64,000 bases of DNA, from positions 62,001 to 126,000 of the forward strand of contig JAKARB010000011.1 of NCBI GenBank assembly GCA_021819435.1. Reading direction: 5' to 3'. The number at the start of each line of letters is the position of its first letter. Positions within the stretch are counted from its first letter, which is position 1. Below the pieces are notes generated by a model that made no database searches, was not told the DNA's origin, and worked only from the letters and a program-made list of their open reading frames with translations. A program made the position numbers and the translations under genes. This stretch comes from Pseudomonadota bacterium (GTDB lineage: Bacteria; Pseudomonadota; Gammaproteobacteria; Burkholderiales; Burkholderiaceae_C). Positions 11,266 to 19,789 of this stretch are shown here, in pieces.

Positions 11266-11523
11266 TCAGCCCCCTGTCACCGGAGGGAAAAAAGCCACCT
11301 CGTCGCCATCGGCAAGGGACTGGTCGGCTTCGCACAGGGCCTGGTTGCAGGCCATGCGCAGGCCACGATCGGGGTCCAGCGCGCGGGCGTGCTCGGGCGA
11401 ACGGGCTTGCAAACCCGCCAGCAGCGCGCCCATGGTGGGCTCCGCCAGCGAGGCCAGCTCGACCGACTCTTCTGCCCCCAGGCGCTCGCGCACAGATGCG
11501 AAGTAGCGAACGGTGATGCTCAT
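11266..11523 (-). CDS. moaD: Molybdopterin synthase sulfur carrier subunit MoaD
   Basis: An 85-residue ubiquitin-like sulfur carrier. It begins MSITVRYFASVRERLG and ends PPVTGG; the terminal Gly-Gly is adenylated and thiocarboxylated by MoeB-type enzymes before sulfur transfer to the pterin. An in-frame ATG exists at 11565, but the one at 11523 gives the standard MoaD N-terminus. It lies between moeA and moaE in the same operon, with a 48-base gap to moeA and 2 bases to moaE. Confidence 0.93.
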   Translation of the reverse strand: MSITVRYFASVRERLGAEESVELASLAEPTMGALLAGLQARSPEHARALDPDRGLRMACNQALCEADQSLADGDEVAFFPPVTGG

Positions 11524-11571
11524 GGGTTGTTCATGTGGTGGAAAGCGCGGATGCCATGCGGCCATGCGTCT

Positions 11572-12837
11572 TCATGGCTGACGCATCCCCAGCGAGGGCT
11601 GCAGAAGCTCCGACCAGGGCAGCCAGCGCAGCCGGTCGCCCGGGTTCACCGGGGTCTGGGGCGGCAGGTCGACCAGGCCATCGGACCAGGCCGCCGAGCT
11701 CAGCACGCCCGAGCCCTGGTGCGGGTGCAGTTCGAGTTCGCCGGCCTCGTTGAGGCGGGCGCGCAGGAACTCGCGGCGTTTGTCGGGCTTGGGCCAGTGG
11801 AAGGACGCCGGCAGCGTGATGGCACGAGGAAGTTGCCAGCCCTCGCCCGCCAGCCAGCCGATGGCCGGTCGGGCCAGCAGCAAGAAGGTGACGAGGCTGG
11901 CCACCGGGTTGCCGGGCAGGCCCATGTAGAGCGCGCGGCCGCCATCGGCGCGCCGCAGCCAGCCGAACACGAAGGGCTTGCCTGGCTTGATGGCCAGCGC
12001 CCAGAAGTCGAGGCCGCCTTCGGCCACGACGGCCTGGCGCAGGTGGTCTTCCTCGCCGACCGAAACGCCTCCGCTGGTGATGACCAGATCGCAGGACTCG
12101 GCGGCGGCGCGCAGGGCGGCGCGGGTGGTGTCGAGCCGGTCGGGCACGGTGCCGAGGTCGATCGGCTCGGCACCGCAGGCGCGCGCCAGGCCCAGCAGCG
12201 TGTGGCGGTTGCTGTTGTAGATGCCGCCCGGAGGCAACGGCTGGCCGGGCATGACCAGCTCGTCGCCCGTGGTCAAAATGCCAACGCGGGGCGGCGCGAG
12301 CACGGCCAGTTCTGCGCACCCCACGGACGCGGCCACGCCCAGTGCCGCCGCGCCAAGCCGCCGGCCAGCGCGCAGCACGACCTGCCCGCTGGCGATGTCT
12401 TCGCCACGGCGGCGGATGTTCTGGCCCGGCTGCACAGGCTGGGTGAAGGTGACGAGGTCTTCGCCAACTTGGCCTGGCGGCAGGCGCTGGGTGTGCTCCT
12501 GCATGACCACAGCATCAGCGCCTTCGGGGATGGGCGCGCCGGTGAAGATGCGCGCGCACGCGCCCGGCGGGAGCGCTGCCCCCACCTGCCCGGCGGCGAT
12601 GCGTTGGGCCTGAGGCAGCGCTGCACCCACGCCACCGGCTTGCCGCCAGTCGCTCAGGCGCAGGGCGTAGCCGTCCATGGCGCTGTTGTCATGCGGGGGC
12701 ACGTCCACAGCCGAAACCACGTCTTCGGCCAGCACGCGCATCAGGGCTTTCTCGGTGGGCACGGTCTGGCGGCCGGGCGCCGCCGGCCAGGTGTTCAAGG
12801 CGTCGGCCAGGCGAGACCAAGCCTCGTCCAGCGACAT
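11572..12837 (-). CDS. moeA: Molybdopterin molybdotransferase MoeA
   Basis: A 421-residue enzyme that inserts molybdate into adenylated molybdopterin. Visible motifs are VPPHDNSAMDGYAL (catalytic Asp region), IFTGAPIPEGADAVVMQE, RRRGEDI, GILTTGDEL, and the MoCF-like domain VITSGGVSVGEEDHL with GLPGNPVAS. The ATG at 12837 begins MSLDEAWSRLADAL, a usual MoeA start; the frame is open for another 72 codons upstream, but that part lacks conserved features and lies in the divergent intergenic region. It is the first gene of moeA-moaD-moaE-crcB. Confidence 0.95.
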   Translation of the reverse strand: MSLDEAWSRLADALNTWPAAPGRQTVPTEKALMRVLAEDVVSAVDVPPHDNSAMDGYALRLSDWRQAGGVGAALPQAQRIAAGQVGAALPPGACARIFTGAPIPEGADAVVMQEHTQRLPPGQVGEDLVTFTQPVQPGQNIRRRGEDIASGQVVLRAGRRLGAAALGVAASVGCAELAVLAPPRVGILTTGDELVMPGQPLPPGGIYNSNRHTLLGLARACGAEPIDLGTVPDRLDTTRAALRAAAESCDLVITSGGVSVGEEDHLRQAVVAEGGLDFWALAIKPGKPFVFGWLRRADGGRALYMGLPGNPVASLVTFLLLARPAIGWLAGEGWQLPRAITLPASFHWPKPDKRREFLRARLNEAGELELHPHQGSGVLSSAAWSDGLVDLPPQTPVNPGDRLRWLPWSELLQPSLGMRQP

Positions 12838-13010
12838 CAGGGGTTGGGGGCCTGGGGCCACGTTCTTGTCCTCGTTCAGGTTTTCGCAGGGTGAGGGTGA
12901 ACCTCGTTGGTCTAACGGCGTCAACACCCGCCCCTCGATTGCACCATCACTTTGAGGTCTGCTCACACCCCACTCATGTGAAACCGCGCCTGAAGGCAGA
13001 GAATGTGGGC

Positions 13011-13586
13011 ATGCCCCGAGATACGAAGGCCTCCGGTCATTTCCCACCTTCACCTGGCGAGGCGGGCCGCCCCCTGCCCGTCTCGCCCCGGATCGACGAC
13101 CCCATGGCCCTGCTGCGCGCCTGCCACGAAAAGGTCGTGCGTTTCACCACGCTGACGCAACGGCTGCAGGCGCATGTGCGTGAGCGGGGGGCCGACGAAC
13201 AGGCACGTGAAGCGGCGCAGGCCGTGCTGCGCTACTTCACGCTGGCCGCGCCGCTGCACCACGCCGACGAAGACGAAAACCTGTTCCCAGCCCTGCGCTC
13301 GCTGAGGCATCCGCCGCTGACCGCGCGCATCGATGCCTTGCAGGCTGAGCACGATGTGCTGGTCGAAAGATGGGCCGAGGTGAGGCCCTGGCTGGAGGCC
13401 ATCGCCGCAGGCGAGCTGCCAACTGGGGCAGAGCCCGATGTAGACGGCTTCGCGACCCACTATCGCGCGCATGCCCAGGCCGAGGAGACCGACGTGTACC
13501 CCCACGCCGCCGAGCTGACACCCGCCGCCGTGCTCGCCTTGGCTGATGCCATGGTCGCCAGGCGCCAGACCCCGGCGGCCAATTGA
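13011..13586 (+). CDS. Hemerythrin-domain protein
   Basis: A 191-residue hemerythrin-like four-helix protein. Candidate di-iron ligands are HEKVVRF near residue 34, LHHADEDENLFPAL (the HxxDE core), AEHDVLVERW and a final HAQAEETDVYPHA. These follow the order expected of hemerythrin HHE domains. Residues 1-20 are a Pro/Gly-rich leader without a signal peptide. It diverges from moeA. Proteins of this type bind oxygen, NO or iron, or sense redox; nothing in the context decides which. Confidence 0.8.
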   Translation: MPRDTKASGHFPPSPGEAGRPLPVSPRIDDPMALLRACHEKVVRFTTLTQRLQAHVRERGADEQAREAAQAVLRYFTLAAPLHHADEDENLFPALRSLRHPPLTARIDALQAEHDVLVERWAEVRPWLEAIAAGELPTGAEPDVDGFATHYRAHAQAEETDVYPHAAELTPAAVLALADAMVARRQTPAAN

Positions 13587-13628
13587 GCAGGCGCTGGTCA
13601 GCCCGTTCAGTCATCCATCAGCGTTTGA

Positions 13629-14870
13629 TCAAACGCCTGCCAACGCTGCGCCAGGTGCCGCCTGGGCACAACGGGCAGGCACGGGCTCCTCGGTCATCAA
13701 CCTCTCCAGCAGCTCACGCACGCTGCGGATCTGATCACCGAAGGGCAATGCCCCCGCGCCCCGGAAAAACAGCCCCTTCTTCACATCGCCCCGCAAGGCC
13801 GCAGCCAACTGGTTGTCGATGCAGAACTGTCCCCAGGTGGCCAGCCCGTCTCGCAGTCCGCATTGCGCCAGGCAGTCAAAGGCCTTGGTGCAGCGCGACT
13901 TGACGTGCGCCACGGCCTGCAGCTTGTGCTCGATCTTCAGGTAGGCGTTGAGCCAGGGGGTGCGCACGGCACGCGCCGGCAGCCCCGCAACGCTGACGAA
14001 CTCGGCGAGGTCTTCGTCGCGTGCTTCGGCCAGCACGCGTTTGAACTCGGGGTGAGCGTCGCCTTCCTCAGTCACAGCGAAGGGCGTGCCCAGTTGCACG
14101 CCGGCCGCGCCGAGGTTCTGCACGCGGCGGATGTCGTCCAGGCTGCGGATGCCGCCGGCAGCGATGATGGGGATGTCCTTTTCGATGCCCGCCGAACGGA
14201 AGAAGGCCAGGCAATCGGGGATGACTCGATCAAAGTCGAAACGCGTGTCGCCAAGATCGCCCACCTTCGCGGCGCCCAGGTGGCCGCCGGCCAACCGCGG
14301 GTGCTCGATGACGATGGCATCCGGCAGGCGCTGCTTGCGCTCCCATTTGCGCACGATGAGTTGCACGCCACGGGCGTCGGACAGGATGGGGATGAGCAGG
14401 GTCTTGGGGTGCTCCTTGGCCAGGTCGGGCAGGTCCAGCGGCAGGCCGGCGCCCACCACGATGGCGTCGATGCCCGAGGCCAGCGCCTGCGTCACCGACG
14501 CGGCGTACTCCGACACCGCCCGCATGATGTTGAGCGCGAGCAGCCCCTTGCCTCCGCTGAGCTCGCGGGCAGCGCGGATGTCGCGGTCGATGGCCTCGAG
14601 GTTGGCGGCGTTGATGGCCTGTTTGGCGCGCTCGTCTTGTGGCAGGCCGGTGGTGCGAGCCATCAGGTCTGGGTGATGGCGGCGCAGGTCCACCGACGAC
14701 AGCGTGCCCACCCCACCCCATTTCGCCACCGTGCCGGCCAACCTGTGCCCTGACACGCCCACGCCCATGCCGCCCTGGAAGATGGGCAGCAGGGTGCGTC
14801 CGCCAAGTTTCAGCGGCTTCAAGGGGCTGCGGGCAAGCAAGTCGGCGAGTTCATCGTGGATGGCGTTCAT
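13629..14870 (-). CDS. Nitronate monooxygenase family flavoprotein
   Basis: A 413-residue TIM-barrel FMN protein of the nitronate monooxygenase/2-nitropropane dioxygenase family. The N-terminal PIFQGGMGVGVSGHRLAG and the phosphate-binding AAGGIRSLDDIRR...GAAGVQLGTPF are clear. It is longer than the classic 320-350-residue enzymes, with a Cys-containing C-terminal extension (SRCTKAFDCLAQCGLRDG) that recalls the larger group often annotated only as nitronate monooxygenase. True substrate unknown: nitronates, or an acyl-CoA/enoyl reduction as in FabK relatives. It is followed by a convergent hemerythrin gene. Confidence 0.85.
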   Translation of the reverse strand: MNAIHDELADLLARSPLKPLKLGGRTLLPIFQGGMGVGVSGHRLAGTVAKWGGVGTLSSVDLRRHHPDLMARTTGLPQDERAKQAINAANLEAIDRDIRAARELSGGKGLLALNIMRAVSEYAASVTQALASGIDAIVVGAGLPLDLPDLAKEHPKTLLIPILSDARGVQLIVRKWERKQRLPDAIVIEHPRLAGGHLGAAKVGDLGDTRFDFDRVIPDCLAFFRSAGIEKDIPIIAAGGIRSLDDIRRVQNLGAAGVQLGTPFAVTEEGDAHPEFKRVLAEARDEDLAEFVSVAGLPARAVRTPWLNAYLKIEHKLQAVAHVKSRCTKAFDCLAQCGLRDGLATWGQFCIDNQLAAALRGDVKKGLFFRGAGALPFGDQIRSVRELLERLMTEEPVPARCAQAAPGAALAGV

Positions 14871-15014
14871 GTCTCAGCGGTCCGGTCGTTCATCGGGTTG
14901 CGCGCAGCGTAAGGGCGCGGCCCTCGGCTGGGATTTGCCCTGCATCAAACGACACGCAGACTCCGCCTGCTCATCGGCATGGGCGACGCGCCCGGGCCGC
15001 AGGTGGTCCGTCGA

Positions 15015-16052
15015 TCAAGCAGCCTTGACCCGAGCCTCGACTCGGCCAACGCTCGGTGCAACGCCGAACCACCTTTTGTAGGCTTGGGAAAAGCTGGACA
15101 GATCGCTGAAGCCCATGCGCTCAGCGATTTCGGTGAGCGTCAGCGTTTCGTCCATCAGCAAGCGATGGGCCTGACGGCTGCGAACCTCGGCCAGCAGCAT
15201 CCTGTAGGAGATGCCTTCATCTTGAAGCCGCCGTTTCAGTGTTCGGTCACTGAGGCCCAGTGCGCGTGCGGCCTGAGGCAAATCCGGCGCTGCGTGCAGA
15301 GGCGCCGCAGCCAGGTACTGGCGCAGGCATTCGCCGGTGCCCAGGCGGGCGCGGCGACGCTCCAACAACTCCTCGCAGGCCCGCTCGCACATGGCCACCG
15401 TGACAGGGTTGGCCTGGGGCAGCCGCAGCGTCAGCAGCTTGGGATCAAACGAGAGGCTGTTGCGGCTGGCGCCAAACTCAGGACGGATGCCAGCCATGCG
15501 CACGATTTCATCGAGGCCGCCAGCGCCGCGTTCGGACGGGTGCCGGAACGTGAAGCGAGACAAGGCGAATGCCGGCCCCAGCGTTTCCTTCATCAAGCGC
15601 GAGGCAGCTGTCACATCACGCTCCACCAGAAAGCGCTGAATGGCGGGCTCGACGTCGGGGGCTTCGAAATTCACGGTGTACATCCCGCCGTCCAGATCAC
15701 CCGTTATGCGGCAGAACGCAAACGTCAGGGGGATGAACCGCAAGGCCAACGCCAAGGCATCGCCAGCGGTCGCGCTGCTGATCAAGCCAAGGCCCCACAG
15801 CCCGTACGAGGCGAAGTTGTAGCGCATGCCCACTTCCAGACCCAGGCCAGGCTGCTGCCTGCATGCGCGGATGAGGTTGGCGACCACACTTAGCTCCTGG
15901 CTGGCCTCGAGTTCGATGGCCGGGTCCTCCAGATCGGCTTCTTTCAGGCGGGAGCGGGCCAGCATCCTGACGGCGTCCAGCCCACGCTCCTGGCCGAACT
16001 CGACCAGCAGCCGCACGCTCGCCGAACTGCGCTTGAAATCCCAAAAGTTCAT
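15015..16052 (-). CDS. AraC-family regulator with arabinose-binding-like N-terminal domain (VirS-like)
   Basis: A 345-residue transcription factor. Residues 1 to about 190 resemble the effector domain found in OruR/VirS-type AraC proteins; residues about 250-340 form the double helix-turn-helix: LPQAARALGLSDRTLKRRLQ and LTEIAERMGFSDLSSFSQAYKRWFG. It is transcribed divergently from the BVMO-esterase gene with 144 bases between the starts, the arrangement seen for virS and mymA in mycobacteria, so it very likely controls that gene. ATG 16052 is my choice; a GTG at 16076 would add eight residues and neither has a good ribosome-binding site. The effector is unknown, perhaps the ketone or alcohol substrate. 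Confidence 0.87.
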   Translation of the reverse strand: MNFWDFKRSSASVRLLVEFGQERGLDAVRMLARSRLKEADLEDPAIELEASQELSVVANLIRACRQQPGLGLEVGMRYNFASYGLWGLGLISSATAGDALALALRFIPLTFAFCRITGDLDGGMYTVNFEAPDVEPAIQRFLVERDVTAASRLMKETLGPAFALSRFTFRHPSERGAGGLDEIVRMAGIRPEFGASRNSLSFDPKLLTLRLPQANPVTVAMCERACEELLERRRARLGTGECLRQYLAAAPLHAAPDLPQAARALGLSDRTLKRRLQDEGISYRMLLAEVRSRQAHRLLMDETLTLTEIAERMGFSDLSSFSQAYKRWFGVAPSVGRVEARVKAA

Positions 16053-16090
16053 GGAGGGCTCATGAAGGGTGAACACCGATGTGTTTGGCC

Positions 16091-16103
16091 TAAAGCATAA
16101 AGC
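16091..16103. promoter_or_regulatory. Tandem TAAAGC repeat in the araC/BVMO intergenic region
   Basis: TAAAGC occurs twice with 7-base period (16091-16096 and 16098-16103) in the only AT-rich part of the divergent intergenic region. AraC-type regulators often bind direct repeats. The short length makes chance occurrence possible. Confidence 0.25.
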
Positions 16104-16196
16104 CTTTGACCTCCGTCAACATTCTCCGCGCTGGTGGATTTGCGCATGATTCGCGCTCGACGAGCGGACATTCGTCCCAAGCTGAGGCTTCAACAC

Positions 16197-18674
16197 ATGC
16201 ACCGCACAGGCACAGAGGGCAACGCCCCTTTCCACACCATCATCATCGGAACCGGCTTTGCTGGGGTGGGGATGGCCATCGCGCTCAAGAAGGCGGGCCT
16301 GGGCGATTTCCTCATCCTGGAAAAACAGAACGATGTCGGTGGCGTTTGGCGAGACAACACCTATCCAGGTGCTGCGTGCGACGTGCCCTCTCACCTGTAT
16401 TCGTTCTCGTTCGAGCCCAACCCGAACTGGTCCAGGGTGTTTGCTCGCCAGACCGAAATCCATCAATACCTCAAACACTGCGCCGAGAAATACGGCCTGT
16501 TGCCATCGATCCGCTTTGGCTGCGAGGTGGCGCAAGCCCGCTACCAAGAAGACCTCGCGCTGTGGAGCGTGACCCTGACCAGTGGTCAGGTCTTGCAAGC
16601 ACGCCATGTGGTCACGGCCACGGGGCAGCTCAGCCGCCCTGTCTATCCCAAGCTGGAGGGCATGGACAGCTTCCAGGGGCACGTCTGCCACTCCGCCCAC
16701 TGGGACCACAACCATGACATGACAGGCAAGCGCGTCGCGGTGATTGGCACGGGCGCATCGGCCATCCAGTTCGTGCCTGCCATCGCAGATCAGGTGAGCC
16801 AGTTGACGGTGTTTCAACGCTCTGCCGCCTACATCCTGCCGCGCCCGGATGGGCCATACGCTGGCTGGCGCAAGGCCTTGTTCAGGACGGTGCCCTGGAG
16901 CATGAAACTGCACCGGGCTCGCATCTATGCCCAATACGAAAGCCGTGCCATCGGCTTCACCCGCATCAAGGCCTTGATGGACCTGGCGGTGGGCATGCCC
17001 TTCAAGGCACTGCTTCACAAGCAGGTGCAAGACCCCGCGCTCCGTGCGCAACTGACGCCCGACTACCCCATCGGGTGCAAGCGCATCTTGCTGTCCAACG
17101 AGTACCTGGCCACCATGGCCAAGCCCAACGTGAAGCTGGTCACCCAGGGCATCCGCCGCATCACGGCCGATGGCATCGAGACGGTGGATGGGCAGCGCCA
17201 TCCTGCTGACGCGATCGTCTATGGCACGGGTTTCGCTGCCACGGAGTTCCTGGCGCCCATGACGATCACCGGCCGAGATGGCCTCGATCTCAATGAAGCA
17301 TGGCGCAAGGGCGCGCAAGCCTACCTGGGCATGACCGTGCCCGGCTTCCCCAACTTCTTCATGCTCTATGGCCCCAACACCAACCTGGGCCACAGCTCCA
17401 TCATCTACATGCTGGAGAGCCAGATCGCCCACGTGCTGCGATGCATGAAGGCCGCCGACCAAGCAGGCGCCAGCACCGTGGAGGTCGATGCGCAGCGCTA
17501 CACCAGCTTCAACCATGTCGTGCAAGAGCGCCTGCGGGCCACGGTGTGGCAGGGCTGCAAGAGCTGGTATGTGGACGCCAATGGGCACAACAGCACGAAC
17601 TGGCCTGGCTTCACCTTCGGCTACCGTTGGCTCACACGTTACTCATCGCTCAACGCCTACAACTTCAGCAAGCCAGATCGCCGCGGTGGGCAGGTGGTGC
17701 GGCACGCCGAGCCAAAGGGCATGGTGGAGTCGGCCAGCGCTGGCGTGCTGAGGGCTTTTCTGCGCGTGACGTTCAAGGCCTTGGTCAGGCCGCCTGTCGG
17801 GGTCGGTGTGCAGCGCTTCATCGTGAGCGCCCTGGCTCGGCTCATGCCCGCCGTAGGCGGCGTGCGCATCGAACACAGAGAGTTCGAGGGTTTGGCCACC
17901 GAAGTGATCTCACCTCGACAAAATCCAGGCAAGGGGCCTGTGGTGCTTTACTTGCACGGTGGCGGTTTTTGCGTCGGCAGCGCCCGGACCCACCGCAGCG
18001 TGACAACCCGCCTGGCTGCCTCTGGGATGGCGGTCTGTGTGCCGCAATACCGCCTGGCCCCGGAGCACCCTCAGCCCGCTGCCCTCGAAGACGCGCTGAC
18101 CTGCTACCGTCATTTGCTTGGCAGCGGTGTGGCCCCCCACCAAATCGTGGTCTGCGGTGACTCCGCTGGCGGCGGCCTGGCATTGAGCCTGGCGTTGAAG
18201 CTGCGTGAGGCGGGTGAACCTCTGCCAGCAGGGCTGATGCTGCTGTCGCCCTTCCTCGACACGAGCTTGTCGGGCGACACCATCCGAACGGCTTCGGCGC
18301 GCGACCCCATGCTCAATGTGGCCTGGCTGAAGCAAGCCGTGCGCTGGTATGCACCTCAGAACAGCCAACACCTTTTGGCGGCCGATCTGACAGGCTTGCC
18401 CCCCATGCTGATCCAGGTGGGTGACCAGGAGGTGCTGCAGTCTGACTCGACCCGATTGAGTGAGCTGGCAACGCGTTGCGGCGTGCCTTGCCGGCTGGAG
18501 GTGTACGCGGGCCGTTGGCATGTGTTCCAGCTTCAGGCGGCATTCCTCGACTCAGCAGTCAACGCCATAAACGGCTTGGCCTCCTTCGCCTTGCAAAGAA
18601 CGCATTGGCAACCTGCTGAGCACCTCAGGCATGAGGAAGAAGGCCATCCCAGCGGCAAGGCCGTGGTGCTCTGA
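16197..18674 (+). CDS. Fusion of Baeyer-Villiger-type flavin monooxygenase and HSL-family esterase
   Basis: An 825-residue two-enzyme chain. Residues 1 to about 500 are a class B flavoprotein monooxygenase: FAD-binding IIGTGFAGVG near residue 15, the BVMO fingerprint FxGxxxHxxxW as FQGHVCHSAHW starting at F159, and the NADPH-binding GTGASA at residue 184. Residues about 560-820 are a hormone-sensitive-lipase-type hydrolase: HGGGF at 587-591 (oxyanion hole), nucleophile Ser656 in GDSAGGG, acid region D743-Q-E745, and His775 in GRWHVF. All motifs needed for both activities are intact, so one polypeptide could turn a ketone into an ester and hydrolyse it. The ATG at 16197 has GAGG 9 bases upstream. 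There is no stop or frameshift between the halves. Substrate unknown. Confidence 0.9.
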   Translation: MHRTGTEGNAPFHTIIIGTGFAGVGMAIALKKAGLGDFLILEKQNDVGGVWRDNTYPGAACDVPSHLYSFSFEPNPNWSRVFARQTEIHQYLKHCAEKYGLLPSIRFGCEVAQARYQEDLALWSVTLTSGQVLQARHVVTATGQLSRPVYPKLEGMDSFQGHVCHSAHWDHNHDMTGKRVAVIGTGASAIQFVPAIADQVSQLTVFQRSAAYILPRPDGPYAGWRKALFRTVPWSMKLHRARIYAQYESRAIGFTRIKALMDLAVGMPFKALLHKQVQDPALRAQLTPDYPIGCKRILLSNEYLATMAKPNVKLVTQGIRRITADGIETVDGQRHPADAIVYGTGFAATEFLAPMTITGRDGLDLNEAWRKGAQAYLGMTVPGFPNFFMLYGPNTNLGHSSIIYMLESQIAHVLRCMKAADQAGASTVEVDAQRYTSFNHVVQERLRATVWQGCKSWYVDANGHNSTNWPGFTFGYRWLTRYSSLNAYNFSKPDRRGGQVVRHAEPKGMVESASAGVLRAFLRVTFKALVRPPVGVGVQRFIVSALARLMPAVGGVRIEHREFEGLATEVISPRQNPGKGPVVLYLHGGGFCVGSARTHRSVTTRLAASGMAVCVPQYRLAPEHPQPAALEDALTCYRHLLGSGVAPHQIVVCGDSAGGGLALSLALKLREAGEPLPAGLMLLSPFLDTSLSGDTIRTASARDPMLNVAWLKQAVRWYAPQNSQHLLAADLTGLPPMLIQVGDQEVLQSDSTRLSELATRCGVPCRLEVYAGRWHVFQLQAAFLDSAVNAINGLASFALQRTHWQPAEHLRHEEEGHPSGKAVVL

Positions 18675-18719
18675 TTCCCCATTCCTTCGCTTGCATTCAA
18701 TGATTTCTGGAAGTACCAC

Positions 18720-19637
18720 GTGAACTCTCGCCGCTACCCTAACATCTCGCTCGAGCGCGCGCGCGCCATCAAGTCCACCTTCATGGCTGAGGGCGCGCTG
18801 TGCGCTGCCACGCTCTATGTGCCAAAGGACACGCCCCCTGACGCGCAACTGCCTGCCATCCTCGTGGTGGGCGGCTGGGGCAGCATCCAGATGGCCTTGA
18901 CCTCGTCGTTCACCTTGAGCTTCGTCGATGCCGGCTTCGCGGTGATGGAGTTCGACTACCCGGGCTGGGGCGACAGCGGCGGCTTCCCACGGCAAGGCAT
19001 CAACCCCTGGCGCAGAACGCGCGTGGCCGACACGGCACTGGCGCACCTGAAGTCGCAACAGCAAGTGCTGGCGCACGACATCACGCTGTGGGGCACTTCG
19101 TTCGGCGGCGGGCACGTGGTTGACTTGGCGACACAGCACCCCGAGCTCAAGGGCGCCATCGTTCAGGTGCCGATGCTCGACGGGCTGGCCGCGATGTTCG
19201 CCACACCGATCGGGCGGCTCGTGAAGATGATCGGCCTGGGCGTGCTGGATCTGATCAAGCCCGGCGCACCGATCTGCATTCCAACCTTGTCGCACGAGGG
19301 TGGGTTCGCCACCATGGACCGCGACGGTGGCTTGGAAGCCCTGGAGGCCGCACTGGCGGCGCACCCTGATCACAAGTACGACAACCGCGTGGCCGCCAGG
19401 TCGGTGCTGCCCTTGCCGCTGTATCGCCCTTGGGTGCGCCTGAAGGACGTGAAGATCCCGATGCTGATGATCGGCGCCACAGGCGACACGGTCGCGCCTT
19501 TCGTCTCGGACAAGGTCAAGCGCGTAGGCAACCCGAACGTGCAGGTGATCGAGGTCAACGCCAATCACTTCGACCCCTACTTTGACCCGCTGTTCCCAGA
19601 GATGTTGGCGCAGCAGCTGAAGTTCCTGCGCCGATGA
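18720..19637 (+). CDS. Alpha/beta hydrolase
   Basis: A 305-residue alpha/beta-hydrolase. The nucleophile elbow is GTSFGGG, the acid is in MIGATGDTVAP and the histidine in NANHFDPYF. The oxyanion region reads VVGGWGS, and YPGWGDSGG is a typical strand-5 segment. The fold resembles the dienelactone hydrolase/FrsA-like group rather than HSL. The start is GTG 18720 with GGAAG 7 bases upstream; ATG 18783 is the alternative. It lies 45 bases after the BVMO-esterase stop on the same strand, so the two are probably one operon. Likely an ester or lactone hydrolase; substrate unknown. Confidence 0.82.
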   Translation: MNSRRYPNISLERARAIKSTFMAEGALCAATLYVPKDTPPDAQLPAILVVGGWGSIQMALTSSFTLSFVDAGFAVMEFDYPGWGDSGGFPRQGINPWRRTRVADTALAHLKSQQQVLAHDITLWGTSFGGGHVVDLATQHPELKGAIVQVPMLDGLAAMFATPIGRLVKMIGLGVLDLIKPGAPICIPTLSHEGGFATMDRDGGLEALEAALAAHPDHKYDNRVAARSVLPLPLYRPWVRLKDVKIPMLMIGATGDTVAPFVSDKVKRVGNPNVQVIEVNANHFDPYFDPLFPEMLAQQLKFLRR

Positions 19638-19789
19638 CACGGTGATGGGGCCTGGTCGGCCCCGGTTCATCCGCTCGCATGGGGTGTCCCAGTGAGGGGA
19701 AATGCGTGGTACAACGCAGTACCAGCGCACCCTCTGCTGTGACACGGACCAAGCCCACGTGCGGGCCTGTTTGGGCTGCCGGCCGTTAC

